Below the pieces are notes generated by a model. It worked only from the letters and a program-made list of their open reading frames with translations, did not search any database and was not told the origin of the DNA. A stretch of 52,292 bases of DNA from an uncultured Afifella sp. (GTDB taxonomy: Bacteria > Pseudomonadota > Alphaproteobacteria > Rhizobiales > Afifellaceae), in contig CAMYKZ010000020.1 in the NCBI GenBank assembly GCA_947259045.1, positions 1 through 52,292 on the forward strand, in the 5' to 3' direction. The position numbers and the translations under genes are program-made. Every line of letters starts with the position of its first letter. The stretch's first letter is position 1. Of the stretch, positions 9,744 through 18,715 are shown piece by piece.

Positions 9744-11546
9744 TTACTCCTCGTACCACCATGTAGTGGGCTGGGCGCCGTAAAGCGAGTGTTTGGCGGG
9801 ATGTTTGATGTGAGCCCAGCGCGCGTACCAGGTCTCCGGCGCATAGAACAGCGGCACAAGATAGGCGCCGGAAATGAGAACCCGGTCATAGGCCCGCACG
9901 GTGGAGACAAACTCTTCGCGCGTGCCGGCGCTGAGCATGGCGTCGATCAGCCCATCGATCGCAGGGCTTTTGGCGCCGGCAAAGTTCCATGTTCCAAAAT
10001 TGTCTGCTGCCGCTGATGACCAGCGGAAATTCTGTTCATTGCCTGGCGAGAGCGAAGCACTGTAGACCCATTGAATCACATCGTAATCGAAATTTTTCAA
10101 CCGCTCCCAATATTGTGATGCGTCGACAACCCGTAATGAGACGTTGATGCCGGCGATCGCCAGGGATTTCCTCCACGCAGCGGCAACGCGCTCCTGGGTA
10201 TTCAGAATCAAAATCTCAAAAACCAGCGGCTCACCGGTTTCAAGATTGACGATTTCACTGCCTTTTCGACCGTAGCCGGCTTGTTTCATCAGTACCAGAG
10301 CCGCTCGAATGACCTTGCGGTCCCGTCCGCTGCCATCACTCCTGGTGATCCGGTAGGTTCCGTCGAGAACGTCAGGACGAACGGTGTCGGGGAACCTGGC
10401 CAGCAGGTCCTTCTCAACCGCGTCGGCAGGCCGGCCAATCGCCGATAATTCAGAATCTTCGAAATAGCTGCTGTTCCTCCTGTAGCGGTCGAAATAGAGA
10501 TTCTTGTTCAGCCATTCGAAATCAAGAAACATGCTGAGCGCCCGGCGAACACGGACATCCTTGAAAACCGGATTTCGCATATTCATCACAAAACCGGTCA
10601 TGCCCTTCGGAGTGCCGGAGGTAATTTCTTCCAGCACGACGCGACCGTCAGTGACAGCAGGAAACCCGTAATTGTTCGTCCATCGTTTGGGATCCGATTC
10701 CAGGTTGATGTCAATCAGGCCCTTCTTGAAGGCTTCATCATAGGCTGTCTGGTCGCGGAAATATTCCACTGTAATCTCGTCGAAATTGTCAAAACCTCGC
10801 TTGACCGGCAGATCTTTGCCCCAATAATCGGGGTTCCGGCGCATGACGATCCGACGGCCGGCTTCGACTTTCTCAATCAGGTAGGCGCCGCTGCCGACAA
10901 ACGGGGTCAGGGACGATTTGCCAAAAGCAACGGGGTCCGTTGCATGTTCCGGGAACACGAACATCAGGCTGACGATCAATGGCAATTCACGGTCGCTTCC
11001 ATCGGAAAATTCGAAGCGGACCGAATTTTTTCCGGTTTTTTCGACCTTGGCGATCTTCTTGTACCACCCCTTTGGTCGGCCATGGTCTTTCTGCAGGTTA
11101 TAGGAAAAGATCACATCTTCCGGCCGGACGGGCTTGCCGTCGGAAAATCGGGCTTTCGGATTGAGCGTAAATTCCACCCAGGATCGATCTTGCGGGGTTT
11201 CGACACCTTCAGCGAGCAGGCCGTACATCGTGAACGGCTCATCGTAACTGCGAGACATCAGTGTCTCGTAGACATTGTTGCCCCACAAATTGTCGACAAT
11301 GCCCCGCGATGCGGTGCCCTTCAGGACAAACGGATTGACGCTGTCGAATGTGCCGACCATTCCATACCGGATGCGGCCACCTTTAGGCGCGTCCGGGTTG
11401 ACGTAGGTAAGGTGCTCGAAACCGTACGAAAGCGCCGGTTCGCCAATCATTGCGATCGCGTGTTTCGGTTCCGCGTCCGCATATGCTGCAGCCAGAAGCA
11501 ATGCAATTGCCAAAACAGATACGACATAGCGTAATCTTGAAATCAT
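9744..11546 (-). CDS. Extracellular solute-binding protein, family 5 (YejA-like peptide/microcin C type)
   Basis: A periplasmic binding protein of about 600 residues from the oligopeptide/nickel-type ABC importers (SBP family 5). It is closest in pattern to YejA: AMIGEPALSYGFEHLTYVNPDAPKGG, then YGMVGTFDSVNPFVLKG and NPKARFSDGKPVRPEDV. I choose ATG at 11546 because a clean signal peptide starts there (MISRLRYVVSVLAIALLLAAAYADA). The longer frame to 11639 adds an unlikely leader. No yejB/E/F permease or ATPase genes lie nearby, so its transporter is encoded elsewhere or it is an orphan. It ends next to the FrnE-like gene. Confidence 0.9.
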   Translation of the reverse strand: MISRLRYVVSVLAIALLLAAAYADAEPKHAIAMIGEPALSYGFEHLTYVNPDAPKGGRIRYGMVGTFDSVNPFVLKGTASRGIVDNLWGNNVYETLMSRSYDEPFTMYGLLAEGVETPQDRSWVEFTLNPKARFSDGKPVRPEDVIFSYNLQKDHGRPKGWYKKIAKVEKTGKNSVRFEFSDGSDRELPLIVSLMFVFPEHATDPVAFGKSSLTPFVGSGAYLIEKVEAGRRIVMRRNPDYWGKDLPVKRGFDNFDEITVEYFRDQTAYDEAFKKGLIDINLESDPKRWTNNYGFPAVTDGRVVLEEITSGTPKGMTGFVMNMRNPVFKDVRVRRALSMFLDFEWLNKNLYFDRYRRNSSYFEDSELSAIGRPADAVEKDLLARFPDTVRPDVLDGTYRITRSDGSGRDRKVIRAALVLMKQAGYGRKGSEIVNLETGEPLVFEILILNTQERVAAAWRKSLAIAGINVSLRVVDASQYWERLKNFDYDVIQWVYSASLSPGNEQNFRWSSAAADNFGTWNFAGAKSPAIDGLIDAMLSAGTREEFVSTVRAYDRVLISGAYLVPLFYAPETWYARWAHIKHPAKHSLYGAQPTTWWYEE

Positions 11547-11794
11547 CCTTGTACCTGCCTTGCCGGTTGATCCGGGCCGCCCGATTGCACCAGCCAGCCC
11601 GGTATATGAAAAAGTGTGCGATAATCTGGTCTTATGCACAAATCGGCGTTATGGGTCATGTCGAATCCGTCGTGACATGCTCACGCCATAATTAGATATC
11701 AACTGCCATGCCAATTGAAACGGCACATCATTGAACCGGCAATAACCGAAGCCGGTAAACCGGGCCAGGGCCCAAAAGTTCCAAGGATCAAAGA

Positions 11795-12415
11795 ATGAAA
11801 CTGTCAAACAGATTCGTCAATCACGCTGGCCGAGCAATTCTAGCGGTATTGCTTGTCTTGCTTTCCGGCCAGGCGTTCGCACAGACCGCGACCCAGGGAG
11901 AACGGCCGCCGCAGCCGGACTGGAGAAAGCTCTGCAGCGAAAACCCGAAAACCAAGGAAGTGGTTTGTGTGACCACAAGGCAATTGCTGGCAACAACCGG
12001 ACAGGTTCTGGCCGCCGTTACGATCCAGGAGAAGAAAGACAGCAAAATGCTTCTCGTCGCGGTCCCGCCGGCCATGCTGATTCGGCAGGGCCTGGTGGTC
12101 AAAGTCGATGGCGGCAGCGAACAGGCGGTGTCGTTTTCGATCTGCCTGCCGAATCTGTGTTTTGGCGATATCAAGATTACCGACGAGTATATCGCAGCCA
12201 TGAAGCGCGGCCAGAATATCGTCATCACGGCGACGAACCAGCGTGCAAAGCAGCTTAATTTCGGCGTCAGCCTGGCCGGATTCACCGCATCCTACGACGG
12301 GCCGGGCGAAGATCCGCGGAAATTGCAGGCGGATCAGAAAAAGCTTCAGGATGAGTTGGCGGAACGGGCTGAAAAGGCCCGCAATGATCTTATCAAAGCG
12401 CAACAGAACCAATAG
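11795..12415 (+). CDS. IalB-family (invasion-associated locus B) periplasmic protein
   Basis: A 206-residue exported protein. The signal peptide (about 1-30) is MKLSNRF...LLVLLSGQAFAQ. The IalB domain follows (about 42-175), with WRKLCSENPKTKEVVCVT, then LLVAVPPAMLIRQGL and SFSICLPNLCFGDIKI. Paired cysteines suggest disulfides (CSE/VCV and ICLPNLC). The last 30 residues are a charged coiled-coil-like helix (LQADQKKLQDELAERAEKARNDL). The family is named after Bartonella IalB, but it is widespread in free-living alphaproteobacteria and its role here is unknown. The gene is monocistronic and ends at a strong intrinsic terminator. Confidence 0.92.
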   Translation: MKLSNRFVNHAGRAILAVLLVLLSGQAFAQTATQGERPPQPDWRKLCSENPKTKEVVCVTTRQLLATTGQVLAAVTIQEKKDSKMLLVAVPPAMLIRQGLVVKVDGGSEQAVSFSICLPNLCFGDIKITDEYIAAMKRGQNIVITATNQRAKQLNFGVSLAGFTASYDGPGEDPRKLQADQKKLQDELAERAEKARNDLIKAQQNQ

Positions 12416-12423
12416 GAATTACC

Positions 12424-12451
12424 AAAAGGCCCCGGATTTCCGGGGCCTTTT
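12424..12451 (+). terminator. Intrinsic terminator after the IalB gene, probably bidirectional
   Basis: A perfect 12-bp stem AAAAGGCCCCGG / CCGGGGCCTTTT encloses a 4-base ATTT loop. The A run on one side and T run on the other let it act on both strands, so it could also end the convergent hspQ transcript. Confidence 0.9.
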
Positions 12452-12484
12452 ACGATTTGTGTGTCGAACTGAGGCTTAGTCGGC

Positions 12485-12823
12485 TTAGTTGGGCGCTTCG
12501 CGCGTCACATAAGCGCCGTTTTCGAATCCGCTGAACAGATCGTCGACCTGGGGATGCCTGACAGGATCGCCGCTTTCGTCGATCAGCAAATTCTGTTCCG
12601 ACACATAGGCGACATATTCCGTCTCCTCATTTTCCGCCAGAAGATGATAAAACGGCTGGTCTTTGGCCGGCCTGACGTCCTCAGGAATGGCTTCGTACCA
12701 TTCGTCGGTATTGTCGAATATCGGATCGACATCGAAGATCACGCCACGGAATGGAAACAGGCGGTGCCGTACCACCTGTCCTACGCTGAATTTTGCCTGC
12801 CGGACGTCTGTCATCTCACTCAT
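12485..12823 (-). CDS. hspQ: Heat shock protein HspQ (YccV family)
   Basis: A 112-residue protein of the HspQ / hemimethylated-DNA-binding YccV family. In E. coli it acts as a specificity-enhancing factor for the Lon protease. Typical family stretches are FSVGQVVRHRLFPFRGVIFDVDP, DQPFYHLLAENE and YVSEQNLL. HspQ proteins from alphaproteobacteria have this length and start pattern (VRHRLFPFRGVIFDVDP). The gene is six bases downstream of the acyltransferase stop and is probably co-transcribed with it. It faces the IalB gene across the shared terminator. Confidence 0.92.
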   Translation of the reverse strand: MSEMTDVRQAKFSVGQVVRHRLFPFRGVIFDVDPIFDNTDEWYEAIPEDVRPAKDQPFYHLLAENEETEYVAYVSEQNLLIDESGDPVRHPQVDDLFSGFENGAYVTREAPN

Positions 12824-12829
12824 GCCTGC

Positions 12830-13777
12830 TTAGTTTGCATTCGGCCCGGATTTGTCAAGGGCCGGCCTGTTCTGTTTTCGACGCGGACGGCCCACCCGCC
12901 AGCGATCGTGCACCCACATCCATTGCCCGGGATATTCCCGGATCCAGCGCTCGAACTGCGACTGTATCGCCTGTGTGCCAGACTGGACGTCGGCAGAGAT
13001 ATCATCTGTGCGAGATATTTCGATTTCGATACCTTCGACGTTAAATCTGGGGCCTTTCAGGCGGATCGCCCGACCTGCGATCAGCGGAACCCCCAATCTG
13101 CGGGCGACCATGACCGGAAACGGGTTTGCCCGGGTCGTCTGGCCGAAAAAACTGATTTCCACACCTTTTTTTTCCCGGTGATCCGCCAGCATCGCCACAC
13201 CGCGCCCGTCCCGAACCGTTTGCATCACCAATTTCGGTGTTTCGCGGCTTTTGGGCACCAATCCGCCCCGATAGACCTTTTCGCGCATAAACCGCACATA
13301 TCGGTCTGCCCGGGCATTTGAAAGTTGCTGGTACAAGGCGGTAAGCTTGAAGCGGCCGGCGATGGGAACGCTGACCAGTTCCCAATTGCCGGTATGAAGC
13401 GAAACCATGACAAAACCTGACCCGGAATCGGCAAGTTTATCCAGAATACCGGCATTCAGGCCGATCCGCCCGGGATCGGTCAGGAATCGGTCGATCATGA
13501 AACTTTCGGCAAATGTCCGGCCCAGATTATTCCATTGATGCCGGGCGATGGTCTTAAGGTCTGCCGGCGTCATGTCCGGGAATGCAATTTGCAGGTTCGC
13601 GAGCACCCGTTCCTGGCGGCGGCTGTGGGGGCCGATTGCCTGCCACACGGACCCCATGATGGCAGACGCGGCATCAATTCCGATCAATCTGAGTATCTGG
13701 CCGAGAAAACGCATGGCGAAATATTCCAGATTCTGTTTTCCGGAACGCCAGAGAGTCGGGTTTGCCTTTTTTGACAT
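12830..13777 (-). CDS. Lipid A biosynthesis (lauroyl) acyltransferase, LpxL/HtrB family
   Basis: A 315-residue membrane-bound acyltransferase that adds a secondary acyl chain to lipid A. ATG 13777 is preferred over an upstream in-frame GTG because GGAA precedes it at good spacing. An N-terminal hydrophobic stretch is followed by HQWNNLGRTFAE and by the catalytic HX4E motif (HTGNWE) in MVSLHTGNWELVSVP. Later family motifs are VAMLADHREKKGVEISFFG and YPGQWMWVHDRWR. Which lipid A acyltransferase it is (LpxL, LpxM or the rhizobial very-long-chain type) cannot be told. Its neighbour hspQ follows six bases on. Confidence 0.92.
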   Translation of the reverse strand: MSKKANPTLWRSGKQNLEYFAMRFLGQILRLIGIDAASAIMGSVWQAIGPHSRRQERVLANLQIAFPDMTPADLKTIARHQWNNLGRTFAESFMIDRFLTDPGRIGLNAGILDKLADSGSGFVMVSLHTGNWELVSVPIAGRFKLTALYQQLSNARADRYVRFMREKVYRGGLVPKSRETPKLVMQTVRDGRGVAMLADHREKKGVEISFFGQTTRANPFPVMVARRLGVPLIAGRAIRLKGPRFNVEGIEIEISRTDDISADVQSGTQAIQSQFERWIREYPGQWMWVHDRWRVGRPRRKQNRPALDKSGPNAN

Positions 13778-13943
13778 TATGATTCCGGTTCGCACGATTG
13801 TCTGTGATTGACGGACGCAGGGTTAATCATTAGCGGAAGCCAGACACAAGGGGATGGGGCGGCCTTGCAACGACAATTATCAAAACGGCTGACGGTTGCG
13901 AGCGGCTTTCCGAATTTCGGGCAGACTGGCGAGCAGACTGGCC

Positions 13944-14939
13944 ATGTCTGACGTTTTGACATTGGCGCTGCCGTTTTTCAGCTTGATATTTCTCGGGTTT
14001 CTGGCCGGGAAAATCTGGAAAAAGGATAAAGGCGAGCTTGGATGGCTCAATGTTTTTGTCATCTATTTCGCCTTGCCGGCGTTGTTCTTCCAGCTGATAT
14101 CCAAAACGCCGATCGATCAGTTGGCAAATTGGCGATTCGTTTTCACAACCAGCCTGGCAACTTATACAGCCTTTGCACTGGCATTCAGCTACGCTGCAAT
14201 TCGCAACCGGGACAATCTCTCTGAGGCGACCATTCAGGGACTCATCGGCGGATACGGCAATGTCGGTTATATGGGACCGCCGCTGGCAATTCTTGCGCTC
14301 GGACCCGAAGCCGCGGTCCCGGCAGCATTGATATTCTGTTTCGACGTCGCTCTGTGTTTTTCGCTGACACCTGTGATGATGGCGGTTTCCGGCAGTGGGG
14401 ATCAGAGTGTCGGACGCACGCTGATTTCAATTCCGGGGAAGGTGCTGCTGCATCCGTTCATCCTCGCCACCCTTGCCGGGGTCGCAGGTGCGGCCTGGAA
14501 AATCGAACCGCCCAGTTTTGTCGATCAGATCCTGACATTCCTGCGGTCGTCTGCCGCACCCTGTGCATTGTTTGCGCTAGGCGTTACGGTTGCGTTGCAG
14601 CCTCTCAAAAGGGTGCCGGGCGAATTGCCTGTCCTGATTGCCATCAAGTTGATTGTCCACCCGTTGATCGCCTATCTGCTGCTGAGCTGGGTCGGCGGGT
14701 TTGACCGCCTCTGGATTTACACCGGTGTACTGATGGCCTGCCTGCCGCCGGCTGCCACGATCTATGTCCTTGCAACCCAGTATGACAGCTATGTCTTGCG
14801 CGCGTCTTCGGGAATATTGCTCGGCACGGCCTTTTCCGTAATAACCGTCACCATGTTTCTTTATCTGGTCACTGGAAATATCCTGCCGGATGATCCGATT
14901 TCAATTATTAAGGGATATTTTTCATGGTCCAACCGCTGA
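13944..14939 (+). CDS. AEC-family transporter (auxin efflux carrier family)
   Basis: An integral membrane protein of about 331 residues with ten predicted hydrophobic segments. Family stretches include SLIFLGFLAGKIWKK, LNVFVIYFALPALFF, IGGYGNVGYMGPPLAI and GVLMACLPPAATIYVLATQYD. The two halves show the internal symmetry of AEC carriers, the second half ending with the conserved PPAATIYVLA. I choose ATG 13944, where the hydrophobic N-terminus starts. The frame open from 13896 adds a basic leader with no match. Substrates in this family are small organic acids such as malate or malonate, but the substrate here is unknown. Its last 16 bases overlap the start of the CoA transferase gene. Confidence 0.9.
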   Translation: MSDVLTLALPFFSLIFLGFLAGKIWKKDKGELGWLNVFVIYFALPALFFQLISKTPIDQLANWRFVFTTSLATYTAFALAFSYAAIRNRDNLSEATIQGLIGGYGNVGYMGPPLAILALGPEAAVPAALIFCFDVALCFSLTPVMMAVSGSGDQSVGRTLISIPGKVLLHPFILATLAGVAGAAWKIEPPSFVDQILTFLRSSAAPCALFALGVTVALQPLKRVPGELPVLIAIKLIVHPLIAYLLLSWVGGFDRLWIYTGVLMACLPPAATIYVLATQYDSYVLRASSGILLGTAFSVITVTMFLYLVTGNILPDDPISIIKGYFSWSNR

Positions 14940-15994
14940 CCGGACTTACGATCATCGATTTTTCAACATTGCTGCCAGGCCCGCTGGCAACGCTTCTGCT
15001 TGCCGAAGCCGGGGCCGAGATCATCAAAATCGAAAAACCGGGTGGCGATGACATGACCCGATTTCCGCCGTTTCTCAATGGCTGCGGCGCGGCGCATCGC
15101 CTGCTGAACCGCGGCAAACGGATCGTTGAACTGGACCTCAAATCCGGTGATGGAAAGGCCGAAGCGATCGAACTCGTCAAGGGCGCAGATGTCCTTGTTG
15201 AGCAATTCCGTCCGGGCGTGATGACGCGTCTCGGCCTGGATTTTCAGGCCATGCAGACCGTCAACAAGCGGCTGATCTACTGTTCAATCACCGGCTACGG
15301 CCAGACTGGACCCAGATCGCTGGAAGCCGGCCACGATATCAATTATCTGGGAAATACAGGTCTGCTGGCGCAATCCTGGGGAGACGGCCAAAAACCGGTC
15401 CTGCCGATGGCGCAACTCGCCGATATCGGCGGCGGTTCGTTTCCGGCAGTGATCAATATCCTGCTGGCGCTCTTGTCGCGCGAGCGATCAGGGCAGGGAT
15501 GCCATCTCGACATCGCCATGGCCGATGCGATGTTCACATTTTCAGTGTTTGCGCAGGCTTTTGCAGTGGCCGGGAAATCCGTCGCCAACAATGGCACCGG
15601 CCTTCTGACCGGCGGGTCGCCTCGATATGGCATATATCCTGCAGAATGCGGCACGCCGATATGCGTCGGCGCACTGGAGGATCATTTCTGGCAGCGGCTT
15701 TGCGATGTACTTGGCCTGGCGCCGGAGGAACGTGACGACAGACGCGATCCGGAAAACGTACGAGGGCGCGTCGCCGCGGCGTTTGGAGAAAAACCGGCCG
15801 AGATCTGGGCATCAAAGCTTGCGCAGGCCGATTGCTGCGCAACTGTCATGATCGATATCGATGCCGCCATGTCGGATCCGCATTTCCAGGCCCGTGGGCT
15901 GTTTGATCACGCGCTGATGGACGTTCAGGGTTTCGTACCGGCGTTGCCGGTGCCGGTCGATCCGGCATTCAGAAAACAGTCAGACAGGCGTTGA
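14924..15994 (+). CDS. Family III CoA transferase / alpha-methylacyl-CoA racemase (CaiB-BaiF family)
   Basis: A 356-residue enzyme of the CaiB/BaiF family. Landmarks are LTIIDFSTLLPGPLATLLLAEAGAEIIKIEKPGGDD at the N-terminus, ADVLVEQFRPGVMTRLGLDF, YCSITGYGQTGP, and GQGCHLDIAMADAM with the family's conserved Asp. The motif order and length suit either a racemase for 2-methylacyl-CoA or a formyl/succinyl-CoA-type transferase, and I lean to the racemase. It overlaps the AEC transporter gene by 16 bases, indicating translational coupling. Its 3' end overlaps the convergent UbiH-family gene by 15 bases. Confidence 0.85.
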   Translation: MVQPLTGLTIIDFSTLLPGPLATLLLAEAGAEIIKIEKPGGDDMTRFPPFLNGCGAAHRLLNRGKRIVELDLKSGDGKAEAIELVKGADVLVEQFRPGVMTRLGLDFQAMQTVNKRLIYCSITGYGQTGPRSLEAGHDINYLGNTGLLAQSWGDGQKPVLPMAQLADIGGGSFPAVINILLALLSRERSGQGCHLDIAMADAMFTFSVFAQAFAVAGKSVANNGTGLLTGGSPRYGIYPAECGTPICVGALEDHFWQRLCDVLGLAPEERDDRRDPENVRGRVAAAFGEKPAEIWASKLAQADCCATVMIDIDAAMSDPHFQARGLFDHALMDVQGFVPALPVPVDPAFRKQSDRR

Positions 15995-17167
15995 GACATC
16001 TGACAGACCGCGGCGCATCAGGAATTGCCGGAACGCCGGCATGGTTGACGCCAGTGACAGGCCACCGCTTCGAAGCAGGTGAGCCGGCACGAACGAACTC
16101 AGAAGCGAGCGGTTGAACAGATCGACAGCATAGGTTCTGCTGCGAACATCAAGCTGCCGGCCGGCCTGATAGGCACGCAGGGCAGCCTCGCATCCCGGGT
16201 CTTTTTTGTGGCGGGGCAGGATGTCGGCAAGTTTTGCAACATCCCGCAATCCGAGATTCAGACCCTGGGCGCCGATCGGCGGAAATACATGGGCTGCCTC
16301 GCCGACAAGAACAATCCGATTTGCCGCAAATTGCTTCGCAAGCAGGCCGCGAAGCGGCAGCACGGCCCGTTCGCCGTCAACTTGCATGCGACCATGGATG
16401 GATTGGGCCTGGCGTTCGACAAGCCGGTCGAACTCATCGGTTGACATTTCCATAGCCTGGCGTGCCCGATCACCGGCCTGCATCCAGACCAGGCTCATCC
16501 GGTTCGGCGCCAGCGGGACGAGCGTGAACGGGCCCGAACGGGTATGAAATTCGGTTGACACACCGCCGTGGGGATACTCGACGGACAAGGTGGTGATCAG
16601 TGCCGATTGCGGGTAGGACCAGTTTTGCACATCGATGCCGGCAATCGTGCGGGCAAGGGATTTTGCCCCGTCAGCGGCAATCACAAGCCGAGTGGACAGT
16701 TCAACGCCGGTTTCGGTGAAAACACGTGCCGTCTCGTCATCCAGTTTGATATCGGCGGCCCTTTCTTCAATTATTCCGATTTTCTCAACTCCTGCTGCAA
16801 TTGCCCGCAGGCTGGCAACGAGGCGGGAATTGGGAACATTGTGGCCAAAGGCCTTCAGGCCCATTTCGGAAGCATGAAACGTGACTTCCGGCGCCCTGAT
16901 CAGGCTGCCGGTATCATCGATCAGCCGCATGGCGCGAAGAGCGGCGCCATCGAGATCCTCCGGCACCCAGGCATCGATGCCCTGCAAAAAGCGAATTGAA
17001 CCATCGAGAAGTGCGGCAGTCCGCGCTGCCGGAATTTTCGCCGGCGGGGCCAGTATCGCGATGTTCAGGCCGCTGCGGGCCAGCGCAATTGCCGCCGCGA
17101 ACCCTGTCGGCCCTCCGCCGCAAATGCAGATATCGGTTTTTCGTGGTGTTTCCCGGGCGTCGGGCAT
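15980..17167 (-). CDS. FAD-dependent UbiH/UbiF-family hydroxylase (ubiquinone biosynthesis)
   Basis: A flavoprotein monooxygenase of about 395 residues, likely hydroxylating the aromatic ring of a ubiquinone precursor. The dinucleotide-binding GxGxxG is present as ICGGGPTGFAAAIALARSG near the N-terminus. The DG-type motif is VIAADGAKSLAR, and the GD motif is VLVGEAAHVFPPIGAQGLNLGLRDV (GE in place of the more common GD). ATG 17167 is preferred because the longer frame to 17239 adds a leader without family match. Alphaproteobacteria have several paralogues (UbiH, UbiL, UbiM), and I cannot tell which this is. It is convergent with, and overlaps by 15 bases, the CoA transferase gene. Confidence 0.85.
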   Translation of the reverse strand: MPDARETPRKTDICICGGGPTGFAAAIALARSGLNIAILAPPAKIPAARTAALLDGSIRFLQGIDAWVPEDLDGAALRAMRLIDDTGSLIRAPEVTFHASEMGLKAFGHNVPNSRLVASLRAIAAGVEKIGIIEERAADIKLDDETARVFTETGVELSTRLVIAADGAKSLARTIAGIDVQNWSYPQSALITTLSVEYPHGGVSTEFHTRSGPFTLVPLAPNRMSLVWMQAGDRARQAMEMSTDEFDRLVERQAQSIHGRMQVDGERAVLPLRGLLAKQFAANRIVLVGEAAHVFPPIGAQGLNLGLRDVAKLADILPRHKKDPGCEAALRAYQAGRQLDVRSRTYAVDLFNRSLLSSFVPAHLLRSGGLSLASTMPAFRQFLMRRGLSDVSTPV

Positions 17168-17294
17168 TGTCTGATCCGGTCTGGCCGCTTGCAACGAACC
17201 GCAATGTGTCGCCGCCGCTCTCAAAGTGCAACGCTTCACAGCGCCGCAGACAATAGGAATTGCCCGAAATTACAAAACGGTCAATGATGGATGA

Positions 17295-18068
17295 ATGTCG
17301 CATTCCCATGTTGACCCGCAAACCGATCCGCTGCTGACACGACGCCATTTTCGGCTCAAAATTGTGGTTGCCGGTACAATTGGCGTACTTTGTCTGGTTG
17401 CTGCAATTCTGCTGTGGCTGAGCCGGGAAATTCACACCCACCTTCATCACCAGTCGTTCCAGGCCGCGCTGTTGGTCAGTTTCGGGATGTGGTTGCTGAT
17501 GTCGGTGGCGATGATGTTGCCGACCGCCTGGAACATGGTTGTGACGTATCTTGATGTGGGGTTTGCGGCCCGGCAAAAGGGCATGTCGGTGCCAGGGGTT
17601 TCAGCATTGATTTCTGGTTATCTGACCGTATGGAGCGTCTTTTCCATCGCTGCTGCAAGCCTTCAAACCGTCCTGCTTGAGCTTGACCTGATTTCGCATG
17701 AGGGCTGGCCACCGGCGCTTTTTACCGGGAGCCTTTTTGTTGGTGTCGGGGCTTTTGAATGGACCGGCCTGAAGAACCATTGCCTGACGCAATGCAGAAA
17801 TCCGTTCAACACGATACTCAGTCAATTCCGGCCGTCCTGGGCGCGGATATACCGTATTGGCCTGGAACAGGGCCTCTATTGCCTTGGCTGTTGCTGGGCT
17901 TTGATGATGCTGATGTTTGCAGCCGGATTGATGAATTTCGGGTGGATGGCGTTGCTGGCGGCACTGATGGCGGTCCAGAAGCACCAGCTTGTGCCGCGGT
18001 TTGAAAAGCCGCTCGGAGTTGGCCTGATAATAACAGGACTTGCGCTCATTGCCTTCGGCAGTGCATGA
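17295..18068 (+). CDS. DUF2182 family integral membrane protein
   Basis: A 257-residue membrane protein of DUF2182, annotated in databases as a predicted metal-binding membrane protein, with no established function. About six hydrophobic segments are seen (for example 24-42, 58-80, 108-130, 200-215). Potential metal or thiol ligands cluster in conserved places: HTHLHH (about 46-52), KNHCLTQCRNP (near 160), and GLYCLGCCWALMM (near 190), where Cys and His lie at membrane edges. The next gene encodes a Cys-rich DUF1326 protein, and these two families are often adjacent, suggesting one pathway. The gap to the next start is 25 bases. Confidence 0.85.
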   Translation: MSHSHVDPQTDPLLTRRHFRLKIVVAGTIGVLCLVAAILLWLSREIHTHLHHQSFQAALLVSFGMWLLMSVAMMLPTAWNMVVTYLDVGFAARQKGMSVPGVSALISGYLTVWSVFSIAAASLQTVLLELDLISHEGWPPALFTGSLFVGVGAFEWTGLKNHCLTQCRNPFNTILSQFRPSWARIYRIGLEQGLYCLGCCWALMMLMFAAGLMNFGWMALLAALMAVQKHQLVPRFEKPLGVGLIITGLALIAFGSA

Positions 18069-18093
18069 GAGGAACGATAACCGGGAGGCGGAA

Positions 18094-18708
18094 TTGTCTA
18101 AGGATCCATGGAAGCTCAAGGGCGAACTTGTACTGTCCTGCAACTGTACTGTTTTTTGTCCCTGTGTGCTGTCTCTTGGCCTTCACCCGCCGACCGAAGG
18201 TTATTGCCAGACATGGGCCGGCGTAAAAATCGACGAGGGCCATTTTGGCGAGACCGATCTTTCCGGTTTGAATATGGGGCTGATGCTGGAAATTCCGGGA
18301 CTGATGTCACGGGGAAACTGGACTGCGGGGATTTTTGTCGACGAGAACGCATCCGACAAGGCACTCGACGGATTGACGAAAATCATGTCCGGCCAGGCCG
18401 GCGGTACAACGCATCTTCTGTCGATATTGGTGGGTAATTTCCTGGGCGTGCACAAGGCGGAGATCGACTACGCCATCAAGGATGAAACCCGGATCGTCAA
18501 GGTTGGAAAAATGATTGACGGAGCCGTTTCTCCGGTCAAAGGGGAGGGCGGCAAAGGCGAAGTCGTCATCAAGAACTCCGCCTACTGGATTGCACCGGAT
18601 ATTACTGTCTGCGAATCTGACAAAAGCAGATTGCGGGCGTTCGGCCGGAACTGGAATTTCGGCGGACGTTCGGCTGAGCTATGCCAGCTTGACTGGGCCG
18701 GGCCTTAG
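18094..18708 (+). CDS. DUF1326 domain protein (Cys-rich, TTG start)
   Basis: A protein of about 204 residues of DUF1326, function unknown. The start is probably TTG 18094, because GGGAGG lies at 18083-18088, five bases upstream. The only in-frame ATG (18040) lies inside the preceding gene. The N-terminus carries the family's Cys cluster, CNCTVFCPC (four Cys), with further Cys in GYCQTW, TVCES and LCQLDW. Such a cluster suggests metal binding or thiol chemistry, which is inference. The protein has no signal peptide. It sits between DUF2182 and pcs and almost touches pcs (7 bases). Confidence 0.85.
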   Translation: MSKDPWKLKGELVLSCNCTVFCPCVLSLGLHPPTEGYCQTWAGVKIDEGHFGETDLSGLNMGLMLEIPGLMSRGNWTAGIFVDENASDKALDGLTKIMSGQAGGTTHLLSILVGNFLGVHKAEIDYAIKDETRIVKVGKMIDGAVSPVKGEGGKGEVVIKNSAYWIAPDITVCESDKSRLRAFGRNWNFGGRSAELCQLDWAGP

Positions 18709-18715
18709 GTAGCGC

